A stretch of 64,000 bases of DNA from CAYFVR01 sp046541515 (GTDB taxonomy: Bacteria > Desulfobacterota > Desulfobacteria > Desulfobacterales > Desulfococcaceae), in assembly GCA_046541515.1 (NCBI GenBank), contig JBKHDD010000006.1:8193-72192 (forward strand). Direction: 5' to 3'. The translations under genes were made by a program, and so were the position numbers. The notes under the pieces are model-generated. The model was given only the letters and a program-made list of their open reading frames with translations. It was not told the origin of the DNA and ran no database searches. Positions within the stretch are counted from its first letter, which is position 1, and each line of letters starts with the position of its first letter. Below, piece after piece: positions 42,161 to 50,706 of this stretch.

Positions 42161-43468
42161 ATGGAATGGACTTTTTTCGACACCTGGATCGTGGTCACCG
42201 GCGCCCTCAGCGCCATGTCCTGCGCACTGTTGGGGAATTATCTGGTCCTGCGGCGGATCAGCATGATGGGCGACGCCATCAGCCACACCGTGCTGCCCGG
42301 GCTGGCGGCGGCCTTTCTGGTGACCGGCAGCCGATCGGGGATTCCCATGCTGGTGGGCGCGACGGTGGTGGGCGTCCTGACCGCCTATCTGATCCAGGCC
42401 ATTTTCAAAATGGGCAATCTGGACAAGGGCGCGGCCATGGGCGTCACCTTCACCACCTTTTTCGCCCTGGGGCTGATTCTGATCCGTCAGGCGGCCGACC
42501 ATGTGGATCTGGACCCCAACTGCGTGCTGTACGGGGCCATCGAGCTGACGCCGCTGGACGTTTCCACCTTTTTCGGCGTGGAAATTCCCCGGGCGGCGGC
42601 CACCGGCGGGGCGGCGCTGGCGTTGAACGGATTTTTCGTGCTGGCGTTTTACAAGGAGTTGAAAATCACCTCCTTCGATCCCGCCCTGGCGACGACGCTG
42701 GGGATCAACTCGGAAATCATGCACTACGCGCTGATGACCCTGGTGGCGGCCACGGCGGTGGTGGCGTTTGAAAGCGTGGGGAGCATTCTGGTGATCGCCA
42801 TGCTCATCGTGCCCGGGGCCACGGCCTATCTGCTGACCGACCGGTTGCCGTTGATGTTGGCGATGAGTCTGGTTTTGGCGGCGCTTTCGGCGGTGCTGGG
42901 CCACATCGGCGCCATCACCGTGCCCACCTGGTTCGGTTTCCGGGACACCAGCACCGCCGGGATGATGGCGGTGGCCACCGGCGTCCTTTTTCTCTTGGCG
43001 TTTCTGCTGTCGCCGCGCTACGGCCTGGCCAGCCGGATGATCGCTCAGACCCGGCTTTCTTTGCGAATCGTGCGGGACGACATTCTGGGATTCTTGTTCC
43101 GGTACCAGGAGCTGGCCCCGGCCGGGGCGGGGTCCGTGGACGCGGCGGAGCTGGAACGGGCCATGGGCTCCCGGTTCTGGGTGCGGCTGGCGTTGCTGGA
43201 TTTAAATCGGCGGGGATGGACCCGGAAAGCGGGGGAGGGCGGCTGGGCGGCAACCGATTCGGGCCTGGAACAGGGGCGGAATTTGATCCGATCCCACCGG
43301 TTGTGGGAAACCTACCTTCTGAAAAAACTGGGGCTGAATGAGGAAGCCGTCCACGACCCGGCCCACCGGCTGGAACACTTCACCGGCGAAGACCTCCAGA
43401 AAGCCCTGGCCCGCGCGTCGGACGATCCCGAAAAGGATCCCCATGGGCGGGGGATTCCGAGGGGGTGA
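42161..43468 (+). CDS. troD: Metal ABC permease fused to a DtxR-like domain (second copy)
   Basis: 435 residues, starting 5 bp after the previous stop. The ABC-3 permease part (about 1-285) has the motifs MMGDAISHTVLPGLAAAF and GSILVIAMLIVPGATAYL. A soluble extension follows with a winged-helix-like region and a DtxR-type metal/dimer domain (RSHRLWETYLLKKLGL, DPAHRLEHFTGEDLQKAL, DPEKDPHGRGIPRG), ending exactly where such a domain ends. In TroCD/MntCD systems the two permeases form a heterodimer, so two DtxR-like domains would face the cytoplasm. It ends 7 bp before the convergent antitoxin gene. Confidence 0.9.
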   Translation: MEWTFFDTWIVVTGALSAMSCALLGNYLVLRRISMMGDAISHTVLPGLAAAFLVTGSRSGIPMLVGATVVGVLTAYLIQAIFKMGNLDKGAAMGVTFTTFFALGLILIRQAADHVDLDPNCVLYGAIELTPLDVSTFFGVEIPRAAATGGAALALNGFFVLAFYKELKITSFDPALATTLGINSEIMHYALMTLVAATAVVAFESVGSILVIAMLIVPGATAYLLTDRLPLMLAMSLVLAALSAVLGHIGAITVPTWFGFRDTSTAGMMAVATGVLFLLAFLLSPRYGLASRMIAQTRLSLRIVRDDILGFLFRYQELAPAGAGSVDAAELERAMGSRFWVRLALLDLNRRGWTRKAGEGGWAATDSGLEQGRNLIRSHRLWETYLLKKLGLNEEAVHDPAHRLEHFTGEDLQKALARASDDPEKDPHGRGIPRG

Positions 43469-43475
43469 GAATCGG

Positions 43476-43790
43476 TCAAATTAGCGGGAGAATTCCGGTT
43501 ATTCCGACATATTCAAAAAAAATTTCCGGATGTTGCTCCGCAATCCGCAACAACGGTTTTGCGGGTCCTCTTGGCGTTCTCTCTCCGTTTTCCCAAGCCT
43601 GAATGGTTTGGGGGGTCACGCCCATGAGATTGGCAAAAGCGGATTGAGACAGTTTAAGTTTTTCACGGATTTCTTTGGGATGGGAAGCTTCACGTAAAAT
43701 CGTTTTTCTCAGCGGCTTTCCATCCCTTTTATGTTTTTTGATCTCTCGAAGACCGTCCAAAATTTCCCTTCCAACATCTCGTTCACTCAT
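43476..43790 (-). CDS. HTH (XRE) antitoxin-like protein, NadS type
   Basis: 104 residues. A Cro/C1-type helix-turn-helix (KLKLSQSAFANLMGVTPQTIQAWENGERTP, residues about 44-74) follows an N-terminal region with IREASHPKEIRE-like spacing (REASHPKEIREK), the arrangement of NadS/HigA-type antitoxins. Such genes normally sit next to a RelE/HigB toxin. Here the upstream gap to the AlbA_2 gene is only 33 bp and no toxin is present, so it looks like an orphan. Base composition is lower in GC than in its neighbours. Confidence 0.8.
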   Translation of the reverse strand: MSERDVGREILDGLREIKKHKRDGKPLRKTILREASHPKEIREKLKLSQSAFANLMGVTPQTIQAWENGERTPRGPAKPLLRIAEQHPEIFFEYVGITGILPLI

Positions 43791-43823
43791 TCTCTATCTC
43801 CCGCGCTATTTTGAACAACACCA

Positions 43824-45164
43824 TCATCCGACCACCTCCCAGTGGCCGCCTCGGGAGGAACCCGAACGGCGAATCCTCCCCTCCCTTTTCAGGCGAGCGA
43901 CCCGTTTTTCCGCGGAGCCGTTCGTCATCCCCATGGATTCGGCCAATTCGGCGATGGTGGTTTCGGGCTTTGCTTTCAATCTTCGCAGAAACGCCTCATC
44001 GGTTCGTCCGGGGGAGCGGTAGACCGTGGCCTTGAATTGATTTCCCTCTCGGTCGTCCACGAATTCGATATCCGGACAGCTTTCCAGTGCCCTCGGCACC
44101 CCGGACCCCAATCCCCGGTACGGCAGCAGGCCCTTGGCGGCGTGGGAAACCAGGATGGGATTCCGGATGATGGAATTTCCCAGACGGATTTTTTCCACGG
44201 TCAGGGTGTTGGGCAGATGGCCGGGACTGATGATCTCCACCCGATCGGCGAACAACATCAGCCGGATCGGGGCGCTGACAAAATAATCCCGGTGAAGCAG
44301 CGCGTTGGCCAGCAATTCTTCCAAGGCGACCTTCGGAATTTCCGGAATGCCCACCGTGTTCACGCCCTGATTTCCCTGCACCTTGTGGAGTCCCCGCATC
44401 ACAAACGCCAAGGAATTCTCGAACATTTTGGACAGCGGACCGGTAATGTCTTCGGAATCCAGATAATTGGAAGCGTCGATTTCGTTTCCGGGAAACCAGA
44501 CCGCCTTGACGACGAAGGCCGGGGCGATCCATTCCGGCCGCTTTCCGAAAAGCAAAACGCCGGCCAGATTCAATCGACCGTCCGGCGCGGCCAAGTTCAT
44601 GTTTTGGAGCAGTCGAATTCGGGCGGCGGCGGACGGGGGGAATTCCATATCGTAAACGCTTTGAAGAAAATCCTCGAAACGTAGCTTGTCCAAGTCCTCG
44701 ATTCCCGCTTTGGTGGGAACCTCGTCGGCGTGGAGCTGATCAGACATTTGGAAAAGCCAACGCAATTCCTCCTTGGAATTGACCCGTCGTTTGTCCGATC
44801 CGCTTTTGAGCCAGATGATTCCGTTCCGGTCGAAATAGGGCTTGTCCAACCCTTTGGGGACGGTGACGACGATGACCACCCGCTCGTCCTCCACCAGAAC
44901 GTTTTCGGTAATGGGAGAAATGGGGCTTCGGATGTGCTGGCTGGCCGCGTTGCCGATCAACTGATTCAGCGGTCCAACGTCGGAACGGGGAACGCCGACC
45001 AATTCACCGGAATCGGTAACGCCAATGAAAATCCGTCCGCCTTCCCCGTTGGAAAACGCGACCATTTCCGCCGCGAAGGAATCGGCGTTGCGGATATTCG
45101 CCTTGAACTGGCTGCGGCTGTCTTCGCCGCGTTGGGCCAATTTTTGGAGTTCGGCGAGGTCCAT
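43824..45164 (-). CDS. AlbA_2 (Schlafen AAA-4) ATP-binding transcription-regulator-like protein
   Basis: 446 residues. The N-terminal AlbA_2/Divergent-AAA-4 domain (about 5-125) contains MVAFSNGEGGRIFIGV and ITENVLVEDERVVIVVTVP. Next is a GHKL-type ATPase-like region (EELLANALLHRDYF, ADRVEIISPGHLPN). The end is a winged helix (TTIAELAESMGMTNGSAEKRV). These proteins are called ATP-dependent DNA helicase RecG-related or transcriptional regulators and are scattered among mobile and defence genes; a firm function is not known. The ribosome site is weak. It is adjacent to an orphan antitoxin. Confidence 0.87.
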   Translation of the reverse strand: MDLAELQKLAQRGEDSRSQFKANIRNADSFAAEMVAFSNGEGGRIFIGVTDSGELVGVPRSDVGPLNQLIGNAASQHIRSPISPITENVLVEDERVVIVVTVPKGLDKPYFDRNGIIWLKSGSDKRRVNSKEELRWLFQMSDQLHADEVPTKAGIEDLDKLRFEDFLQSVYDMEFPPSAAARIRLLQNMNLAAPDGRLNLAGVLLFGKRPEWIAPAFVVKAVWFPGNEIDASNYLDSEDITGPLSKMFENSLAFVMRGLHKVQGNQGVNTVGIPEIPKVALEELLANALLHRDYFVSAPIRLMLFADRVEIISPGHLPNTLTVEKIRLGNSIIRNPILVSHAAKGLLPYRGLGSGVPRALESCPDIEFVDDREGNQFKATVYRSPGRTDEAFLRRLKAKPETTIAELAESMGMTNGSAEKRVARLKREGRIRRSGSSRGGHWEVVG

Positions 45165-45206
45165 GGTAGTCGATCCGGGTCAAAAATTTTTCGGTAGAGG
45201 AAAATC

Positions 45207-46658
45207 CTAATCGTCGGACACCCCGTGGTCATGTTCCATCAGCAACCCCGGCTTCACCGCCGCGTCATACTCCGACGCGGGGTAGAGGGCCAGGGCGGCC
45301 CGTTCCACCACTTCGCTCAGGGCCGGATGGATGTGCATGCCGCTGCTTAACGGGAAAATGACGCCTTCCGGCGTGTACATTAGATTGATGACTTCCTGGA
45401 TCAGGATGGACGCCTCCGGACCCACGATGTGGGCGCCCAGAATGCGGAAGCTGTCGTCTTCCAGAATCAGCTTCACGAAGGCGCCTTCCGCCCGCATGGC
45501 CATGCCTCGGGCCGTGTCGATGTACCGCTGAAACCCCACCAGCACCTTGTCCGGTCCCACCGCCGCCTCGGCCTGGGCCTGGGTCATGCCCACCGCCGCC
45601 ACCTCCGGCCAGGTGAAAACGGCGTGGGGAACGGCGTGGTAGTCCACCTTCAAATCCCGGCCCTGGAAGGCGTTGTAGTACAAAATCTGGGACTCGTAGT
45701 TGGCGACGTGCTTGAACATGTGGCGGCCGTTGGCGTCGCCCAGGGCCCAAATGCCGGGCTGGGCCGTCTCCAGCCGCTCGTCGGTGACAATCCAGCCGGC
45801 CTCGTCGATTTCAACGCCGGTCCGTTCGGGATGGAGCAGATCGGCGTTGGAAGAACGTCCCGTGGCCACGAGAATTTCGTCGGCCACGATTTCCCGAACC
45901 TCTCCGGTGGCGGTTTCCCGCACCCGGACCCGCTTTTCGCCGTCCTCGGCTTTCACGGCCACCGCCGCCTCGCCAATTCGCACATCCATGAACCGGGCCA
46001 GGGACCGGGCCACCGTTTGGCCGATTTCCGGCTCCTCCTCCGGCAGCAGGCGGGGATTTCGGCCCACCAGGGTCACCTTTGCGCCCATGGCCGAGAAAAA
46101 ATGGGCGTACTCCGCCGCGATGTAGCCGCCGCCGATGACGACCAACCGCTCGGGCCGTTCGGTCAACTCCAGCACGGTGTCGCTGGTCAAAAATCCCGCC
46201 TCCGCCAGCCCGGGAATGGCGGGAATGTGCGGCCGCGACCCGGTGCAGAGGATGATCCGCTTCCCCGCGATCTCCTCTCCGCCCACCCGCAACGTGTAGG
46301 GCGCGGTGAATTCCGCCGTGCTCGGGTAATAGTCGATCTCCTCGCTGGCCGAGAGGGCGGAGCGGATGCCCGCGACGTCCTCGCCGATGGACTGGCGCAT
46401 TTCGGCCATGATTCGTCCAAAGTCGATGTTGCCAAGGCTCGTCTCAATACCGAACGCCGAGGCGCTCTCGATGGTTCGCACCAGGTCGGCGGGATAGACC
46501 AGCAGTTTGGTGGGAATGCAGCCCTTGGTCAGGCAAATGCCGCCGGGCGGGTCTTTGTCGATCACCGCGATCCGGGGTTCCTTCATCTGCTCCAGCAGCG
46601 GTTCCACCAGATTCATGGCGGAGCCGGTTCCAATCACGATCAGGTCGTATTTTTTCAT
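45207..46658 (-). CDS. Class I pyridine nucleotide-disulfide oxidoreductase (dihydrolipoamide dehydrogenase-like)
   Basis: 483 residues. ATG 46658 follows GAGGAAGGGCCCG; the FAD loop reads VIGTGSAMNL, not the common GxGxxG followed by G-Y. The redox-active pair is in GICLTKGCIPTK. The NAD(P) loop is VIGGGYIAAEYA, and the C-terminal catalytic dyad is HIHPALSEVVERA. The family includes lipoamide, mercuric and mycothione reductases; the GICLTKGCIPTK spelling with an initial GTGSAMN loop is closer to the poorly defined mycothione/mercuric-type archaeal/bacterial group. No lipoyl enzymes are nearby. It overlaps the lgt stop by 4 bp (ATGA). Confidence 0.87.
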   Translation of the reverse strand: MKKYDLIVIGTGSAMNLVEPLLEQMKEPRIAVIDKDPPGGICLTKGCIPTKLLVYPADLVRTIESASAFGIETSLGNIDFGRIMAEMRQSIGEDVAGIRSALSASEEIDYYPSTAEFTAPYTLRVGGEEIAGKRIILCTGSRPHIPAIPGLAEAGFLTSDTVLELTERPERLVVIGGGYIAAEYAHFFSAMGAKVTLVGRNPRLLPEEEPEIGQTVARSLARFMDVRIGEAAVAVKAEDGEKRVRVRETATGEVREIVADEILVATGRSSNADLLHPERTGVEIDEAGWIVTDERLETAQPGIWALGDANGRHMFKHVANYESQILYYNAFQGRDLKVDYHAVPHAVFTWPEVAAVGMTQAQAEAAVGPDKVLVGFQRYIDTARGMAMRAEGAFVKLILEDDSFRILGAHIVGPEASILIQEVINLMYTPEGVIFPLSSGMHIHPALSEVVERAALALYPASEYDAAVKPGLLMEHDHGVSDD

Positions 46659-47605
46659 CGGGCCCTTCCTCGACGGGTGCGGCTGGCGGACTTTCGGTTG
46701 TTTTTCCGAGAGCGGGATTTCTTTCCTGGAGCGGGCTCCTCGGAGACGGGCGCCGGCTCCTCCGGCGGCGGCAACCGGCGGTAAAACAGGTAGAGAACCA
46801 ACCCGCCGAAAATCATCGCCGCGCACAAAAGCTGGCCCATGGAAAAATGGAGGAAAACGAAGCCGAGATGGGCGTCGGGTTCCCGGTAATATTCGATAAA
46901 GAAGCGGACGGTTCCGTATCCGATCAGATAAAAGCCGAGCATGGCCCCAGCCGTTTTCACCCTTCGGCGAAGACCCCAGAGCACGATAAAAAGGAAAATT
47001 CCCTCGAAAAAGGCTTCGTACAACTGAGAAGGATGCCGGGGCAAATCTCCGGGAGCGGTGGGAAAATCCATCCCGATGGGCGCGGTCGTCGGTCGGCCGT
47101 ACAGCTCTCCGTTGATGAAATTGCCAATCCGGCCGAAGGTGTATCCAAGGGGAACCGCCGGGCAAAAGAGGTCCACGATTTGCCGAAAGCTGATGCCGCT
47201 GCGCCGGGAAAACCAGACGCAGGCTCCGATCGCGCCCAGCAGGCCGCCGTGGTAGGACATGCCGGAAATGCCGGTGAAGCGGAGGCCGCCGTCGGCGAAC
47301 TGAAAGGGGAGAATGATTTCCAGCGGATGCCGAAGGTAGTAGGGCAGATTGTAAAACAGCACGTACCCCAGCCGCCCGCCGACCAGCACGCCCAGAATCA
47401 TGGCGGTGGTCAGCGTTTCCACCTGAAGGGCGTTGATGGTGAAGCGATCTTCGTGGCGGATTCGCCAGAGCACCAGGGCGTAGGTGAGGCCGAAGGCCAC
47501 CAGATACATGAGGCCGTAGTAGTGCACTTGGAAGTCGCCGATTTGAAAAAGAGCCGGATCGATGTGGTGGGGAAGCCGCCGCCACCACTGCCAGAATGTG
47601 TCCAT
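46655..47605 (-). CDS. lgt: Prolipoprotein diacylglyceryl transferase
   Basis: 316 residues with seven membrane segments. Family motifs are present: HYYGLMYLVAF, GGRLGYVLFYN, SGMSYHGGLLGA, GRIGNFINGELYGR and RHPSQLYEAFFEG. It transfers diacylglycerol from phosphatidylglycerol to the lipobox cysteine of prolipoproteins. ATG 47605 is chosen because a promoter lies at 47712-47740, upstream of it, so an extended frame starting at 47752 would not be transcribed whole. The C-terminal ~25 residues are Lys/Arg/Ser-rich, unlike most Lgt. Lipoprotein substrates are encoded at 2592 and 5165. Confidence 0.96.
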   Translation of the reverse strand: MDTFWQWWRRLPHHIDPALFQIGDFQVHYYGLMYLVAFGLTYALVLWRIRHEDRFTINALQVETLTTAMILGVLVGGRLGYVLFYNLPYYLRHPLEIILPFQFADGGLRFTGISGMSYHGGLLGAIGACVWFSRRSGISFRQIVDLFCPAVPLGYTFGRIGNFINGELYGRPTTAPIGMDFPTAPGDLPRHPSQLYEAFFEGIFLFIVLWGLRRRVKTAGAMLGFYLIGYGTVRFFIEYYREPDAHLGFVFLHFSMGQLLCAAMIFGGLVLYLFYRRLPPPEEPAPVSEEPAPGKKSRSRKNNRKSASRTRRGRAR

Positions 47606-47933
47606 TGCCGGGAACTCCAGGGGGGATGGTTCAATGCCGGAAAAAAACCGGCGAAAGAAAAGACGGAGACCGCCTCGCCCGACGGGGCGATCCGTTCCGC
47701 ATGAAAGACCAGCCATACCACCAAGAAGAATCCAAGTCAAAAACCGCGACATTTCCGGAATGGAAAAGCCGGTTGCCGCTCCTCCGCCCCCCGATTTGTC
47801 TGGCTGGGATTCGATGGCGGAATTCCCTGGGGCGGTAGCCGAGTTCGGTTTTCGTGGTTATGGTCTTTCCCGACGCACAAATTATCGGGGTTACCGAACA
47901 ATCTGAAAAACGCGATAAAAAAAGGAATTCAAA
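47606..47933. other. 328-bp divergent gap between lgt and trxC
   Basis: The left half holds the lgt promoter. The right half, before trxC, has AT-rich stretches and an AAGGAA ribosome site, but no clear two-box promoter was seen. Confidence 0.5.
47712..47740 (-). promoter_or_regulatory. Candidate promoter of lgt
   Basis: Minus strand TTGACT (47735-47740), 17 bp, TATGGC (47712-47717), about 107 bp before the lgt start. It supports ATG 47605 over the upstream Met. Confidence 0.5.
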
Positions 47934-48386
47934 ATGAGCGGCGACTTCATCCTCCGGTGCCCTTCCTGTGGAACGCGAAACCGAATTCCCGCCGAACGAG
48001 TGGGACAGACGGCCAAGTGCGGCAAATGCAAGGCCGCAATCTCCACCGACTCCCTGAATATCGATCGGCCCGTCACCGTCACCGACGCCACCTTCCAACA
48101 AGAAGTCATCCAATCGCCGTTGCCGGTGTTGCTGGACTGCTGGGCGCCCTGGTGCGGGCCCTGCCAGATGATGGAACCCTACATCAACGAACTGGCGAGG
48201 GAATGGAAGGGAAAGGCCCGGGTGGCCAAGCTGAACGTGGACGAAAACCAGGTCGCCTCCACCCGGTTTCAGATCTCGACCGTGCCCACTTTGATGGTGT
48301 TCAACGGCGGAAAGGTGATGAAAACCCTGCCCGGCGCCGTCCCCCGGCATGTTCTCGCCCGGGCCATGGCCCCCTTCATCAAATGA
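47934..48386 (+). CDS. trxC: Thioredoxin with N-terminal zinc ribbon (Trx2/TrxC type)
   Basis: 150 residues. A rubredoxin-like zinc ribbon (CPSCGTRNRIP, then CGKC) of about 35 residues precedes a thioredoxin fold with the active site APWCGPCQMM and the cis-proline region ISTVPTLMVF. This is the TrxC layout. It reduces disulfides in the cytoplasm and is often induced by oxidative stress. Its stop overlaps the next start (ATGA), so it leads a tightly packed run of five genes. Confidence 0.95.
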   Translation: MSGDFILRCPSCGTRNRIPAERVGQTAKCGKCKAAISTDSLNIDRPVTVTDATFQQEVIQSPLPVLLDCWAPWCGPCQMMEPYINELAREWKGKARVAKLNVDENQVASTRFQISTVPTLMVFNGGKVMKTLPGAVPRHVLARAMAPFIK

Positions 48387-49318
48387 GCGAGGCCCAAGCC
48401 GCCGCCGTCCCGGAACGGCGCCGAAAATTGGCGGACGCGATAAGGGAAATCTTTGCGGAAGGGATCGATCTGGACGAGGCGGTTCACCACTTCATCGAAT
48501 CCAGCGTATCCGACGCCGCGCCGGAAACCGTTGCGGAGGTGCTGGAATCCCCATCGGATTTCGGCGCCGAACCGCTGATGGAGCTGATCTTTTTCCCGGA
48601 GGAAGATCATCACCTCCGACTGGAACCGTTGCTGGAAGCGGAGCGGTTTGACGAAGGAGATGCCGCCGCCGTGGAATCCCTTTTGTCGGAGCCGCCGCTG
48701 GAGGCTCGCCTTCGGCCAAGCTGGACCGATACGGAAATCATCCTTTCGCCGCCGCCATGGGTTACGGCGGGATTTTTGAATCGGCTTCGGGTCCATTGGC
48801 GAGGGGACGCGGAAATCCTGGCCGCTTTAGACGAACGCCTGGAAGATGAAACCGCCCGGCGTTTCCGGGTGATGATGCGCAACGCCCGGTTCCAGGCTTC
48901 GGAACGAACCCGCCCGTTTCTGGTCCATTTTTTGGAACGATTTGCGGGAAATGCGGCCGATCTCCGGGACGCTTTCGACTTCCTCCTTGGATTTCTGCCC
49001 GGAATGCCACCGAATCAACCCATTTACGGGGCGCTTCTGGACCGGAAACGCCGCGCCCAAAAAGCCCTTTCTCTCGCCCGGGATACGGAGACGCGGCGGG
49101 AGAAATCCAACATGGAAATTCTGTTGATGCAGGGGTTTCGGGCGTCCCATGTGGACGTTCCGGCGGTGGAGCGGGAACTGGCGTTGCTGGACCGAATTTT
49201 TTACGCCGTTTATGATCGTGCGCCGGCCACGTCGATGGAAGCGTCGGCCCCGACGGAGCCGATCTCAATCTCCAATCTGGACGATTTGACGGATCGGCTG
49301 GCCCGGGAAGAAAACTGA
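48383..49318 (+). CDS. Uncharacterised helical protein in the trxC operon
   Basis: 311 residues, no recognised family. It is highly charged and predominantly helical (AEGIDLDEAVHHFIESS, LERFAGNAADLRDAFDF), with no signal peptide, membrane segment or cysteines. The rhythm of leucine/acidic helices might be HEAT/ARM-like, but no clear repeat could be fixed. It is coupled to trxC by an ATGA overlap and to the next gene by a TGATG overlap, so its role is tied to these neighbours. Confidence 0.75.
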   Translation: MSEAQAAAVPERRRKLADAIREIFAEGIDLDEAVHHFIESSVSDAAPETVAEVLESPSDFGAEPLMELIFFPEEDHHLRLEPLLEAERFDEGDAAAVESLLSEPPLEARLRPSWTDTEIILSPPPWVTAGFLNRLRVHWRGDAEILAALDERLEDETARRFRVMMRNARFQASERTRPFLVHFLERFAGNAADLRDAFDFLLGFLPGMPPNQPIYGALLDRKRRAQKALSLARDTETRREKSNMEILLMQGFRASHVDVPAVERELALLDRIFYAVYDRAPATSMEASAPTEPISISNLDDLTDRLAREEN

Positions 49319-49815
49319 TGGACGAACAAGTCCTGTCCGCCGATCCCCGATATCGCCGAAATCTCCTCTGGCTGGCGTTGGTTCTCGTCCTTGTGGGCGC
49401 GGCAATCATCTTCTGGTTTCAGGGGATCATCGACCAGATCGTGGTCCTGGCGGAAACCGATCCGGCGGCCGCCGTCCAACGCACGCACTGGGTGTTCACC
49501 ACGCTGATGGGATGTTTCGGATTCGGCCTGTTGGCCTTGGGAATCTGCCTGTTTCAACTGGGCATTCGGATTCTGCGAAGCGGGCGGATGCCGCCCCCCG
49601 GAACCCGGGCAATTCGGGACGTCCCAATCCGAACCGGCGCCCAGGCGGTTCGGCGGGGCCGCCTTCTGCTGGCCTTGGCCGTGGTGTTCGCTCTGGCGGG
49701 GACCATCGTCCCCTTTTGGATGGAGCGGGAATTCCGGCGCGCCTTTGACATTCCGGCCATTTACCATCAATTGGAATCTCCCGCGCCCATGCCGGGAATT
49801 CCGCCGCAACCCTGA
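49318..49815 (+). CDS. Uncharacterised membrane protein with three TM segments
   Basis: 165 residues. Three hydrophobic segments: LLWLALVLVLVGAAIIFWF (about 16-34), TTLMGCFGFGLLALGICLF (about 60-80) and LLLALAVVFALAGTIVPFW (about 117-137), joined by charged loops. No domain recognised. Its start overlaps the preceding stop by one base (TGATG); the transglutaminase gene begins 9 bp after it. Confidence 0.75.
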   Translation: MDEQVLSADPRYRRNLLWLALVLVLVGAAIIFWFQGIIDQIVVLAETDPAAAVQRTHWVFTTLMGCFGFGLLALGICLFQLGIRILRSGRMPPPGTRAIRDVPIRTGAQAVRRGRLLLALAVVFALAGTIVPFWMEREFRRAFDIPAIYHQLESPAPMPGIPPQP

Positions 49816-49824
49816 GGAGCGGAC

Positions 49825-50706
49825 ATGCAACGCATCGCCATCGATCATCTGACCGAATATCGATACAGCAATCCCATCCAGCTTCAGGAACACCGGCTCA
49901 TGCTGCGGCCCCGGGAGGGACACGACGTGCGGGTGGCGTCTTCCGAATTGCTGTTGGAGCCGTTGGCCAAAGTGAAATGGAACCGGGACGCCTACGACAA
50001 TTCCGTGGCCATTCTCCAGTTCGAGGGGAAATGCGAGCGGCTGTCGATCCGAACCAAAACCGTCATCGAGCATTACGAAGAATCGCCGTTGGACTTCGTG
50101 GTGGCCGAATACGCGCTCCATTTTCCCTTCAACTACAATCCGGCGGAGCGCACCGGCCTGGTACCGTTTCTCCTGCCCATCTACACCGAGGACAGCCCCT
50201 CAATCCAGAGCTGGACGTCCCAATTCTGGCAACCCGGCCAACTGATGGAAACCTTCGTGTTGGTGGACACCATGAGCCGGGCCATTTACGACTATTTTCA
50301 GTACCAGATGCGGGAGGCCCCGGGCGTTCAGCCGCCGGGGGAGACGCTTGCCAAGAAATCCGGCTCCTGCCGGGATTTCGCCACCCTGCTGATGGAGGCG
50401 TGCCGCTATTTGGGCATGGCGGCGCGATTCGTGAGCGGCTATTTGCACTGCCCCGCCACGGAACGGGGCCGCGGCGCGACCCACGCCTGGACGGAAGTCT
50501 ATCTGCCGGGAACGGGATGGAAAGGCTTCGATCCGACCACCGCCCAGGTGGTGGGCTCGGATCACATCGCGGTGGCGGTGGAACGTCATCCCGAGGCGGC
50601 CCCGCCCGTGGCCGGTTCGTTTATCGGAAACCTTTCCGCCCCACCGGTGATGGAAGTGGACGTCCAGGTCCGGGGCGTTTCGGATTCGGAGGTGGAAAAT
50701 GGATGA
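49825..50706 (+). CDS. Transglutaminase-like cysteine peptidase-fold protein
   Basis: 293 residues. An N-terminal beta-sandwich typical of bacterial transglutaminase-like proteins (IDHLTEYRYSNPIQLQEHRLMLRP) is followed by the papain-like core with Cys in SGSCRDFATLLMEACR, His in GATHAWTEVYLPG and Asp in GWKGFDPTTA. Family members act as peptidases, amidases or cross-linkers; no signal peptide is present, so it is probably cytoplasmic. It overlaps the next gene by 8 bp. Confidence 0.9.
   Translation: MQRIAIDHLTEYRYSNPIQLQEHRLMLRPREGHDVRVASSELLLEPLAKVKWNRDAYDNSVAILQFEGKCERLSIRTKTVIEHYEESPLDFVVAEYALHFPFNYNPAERTGLVPFLLPIYTEDSPSIQSWTSQFWQPGQLMETFVLVDTMSRAIYDYFQYQMREAPGVQPPGETLAKKSGSCRDFATLLMEACRYLGMAARFVSGYLHCPATERGRGATHAWTEVYLPGTGWKGFDPTTAQVVGSDHIAVAVERHPEAAPPVAGSFIGNLSAPPVMEVDVQVRGVSDSEVENG

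Noticed and set aside
47606..47752. 49-codon N-terminal extension of Lgt
   Set aside because: Lies over a promoter (47712-47740); the Lgt family begins with the WxWWRRLPHHIDP type of start at 47605.
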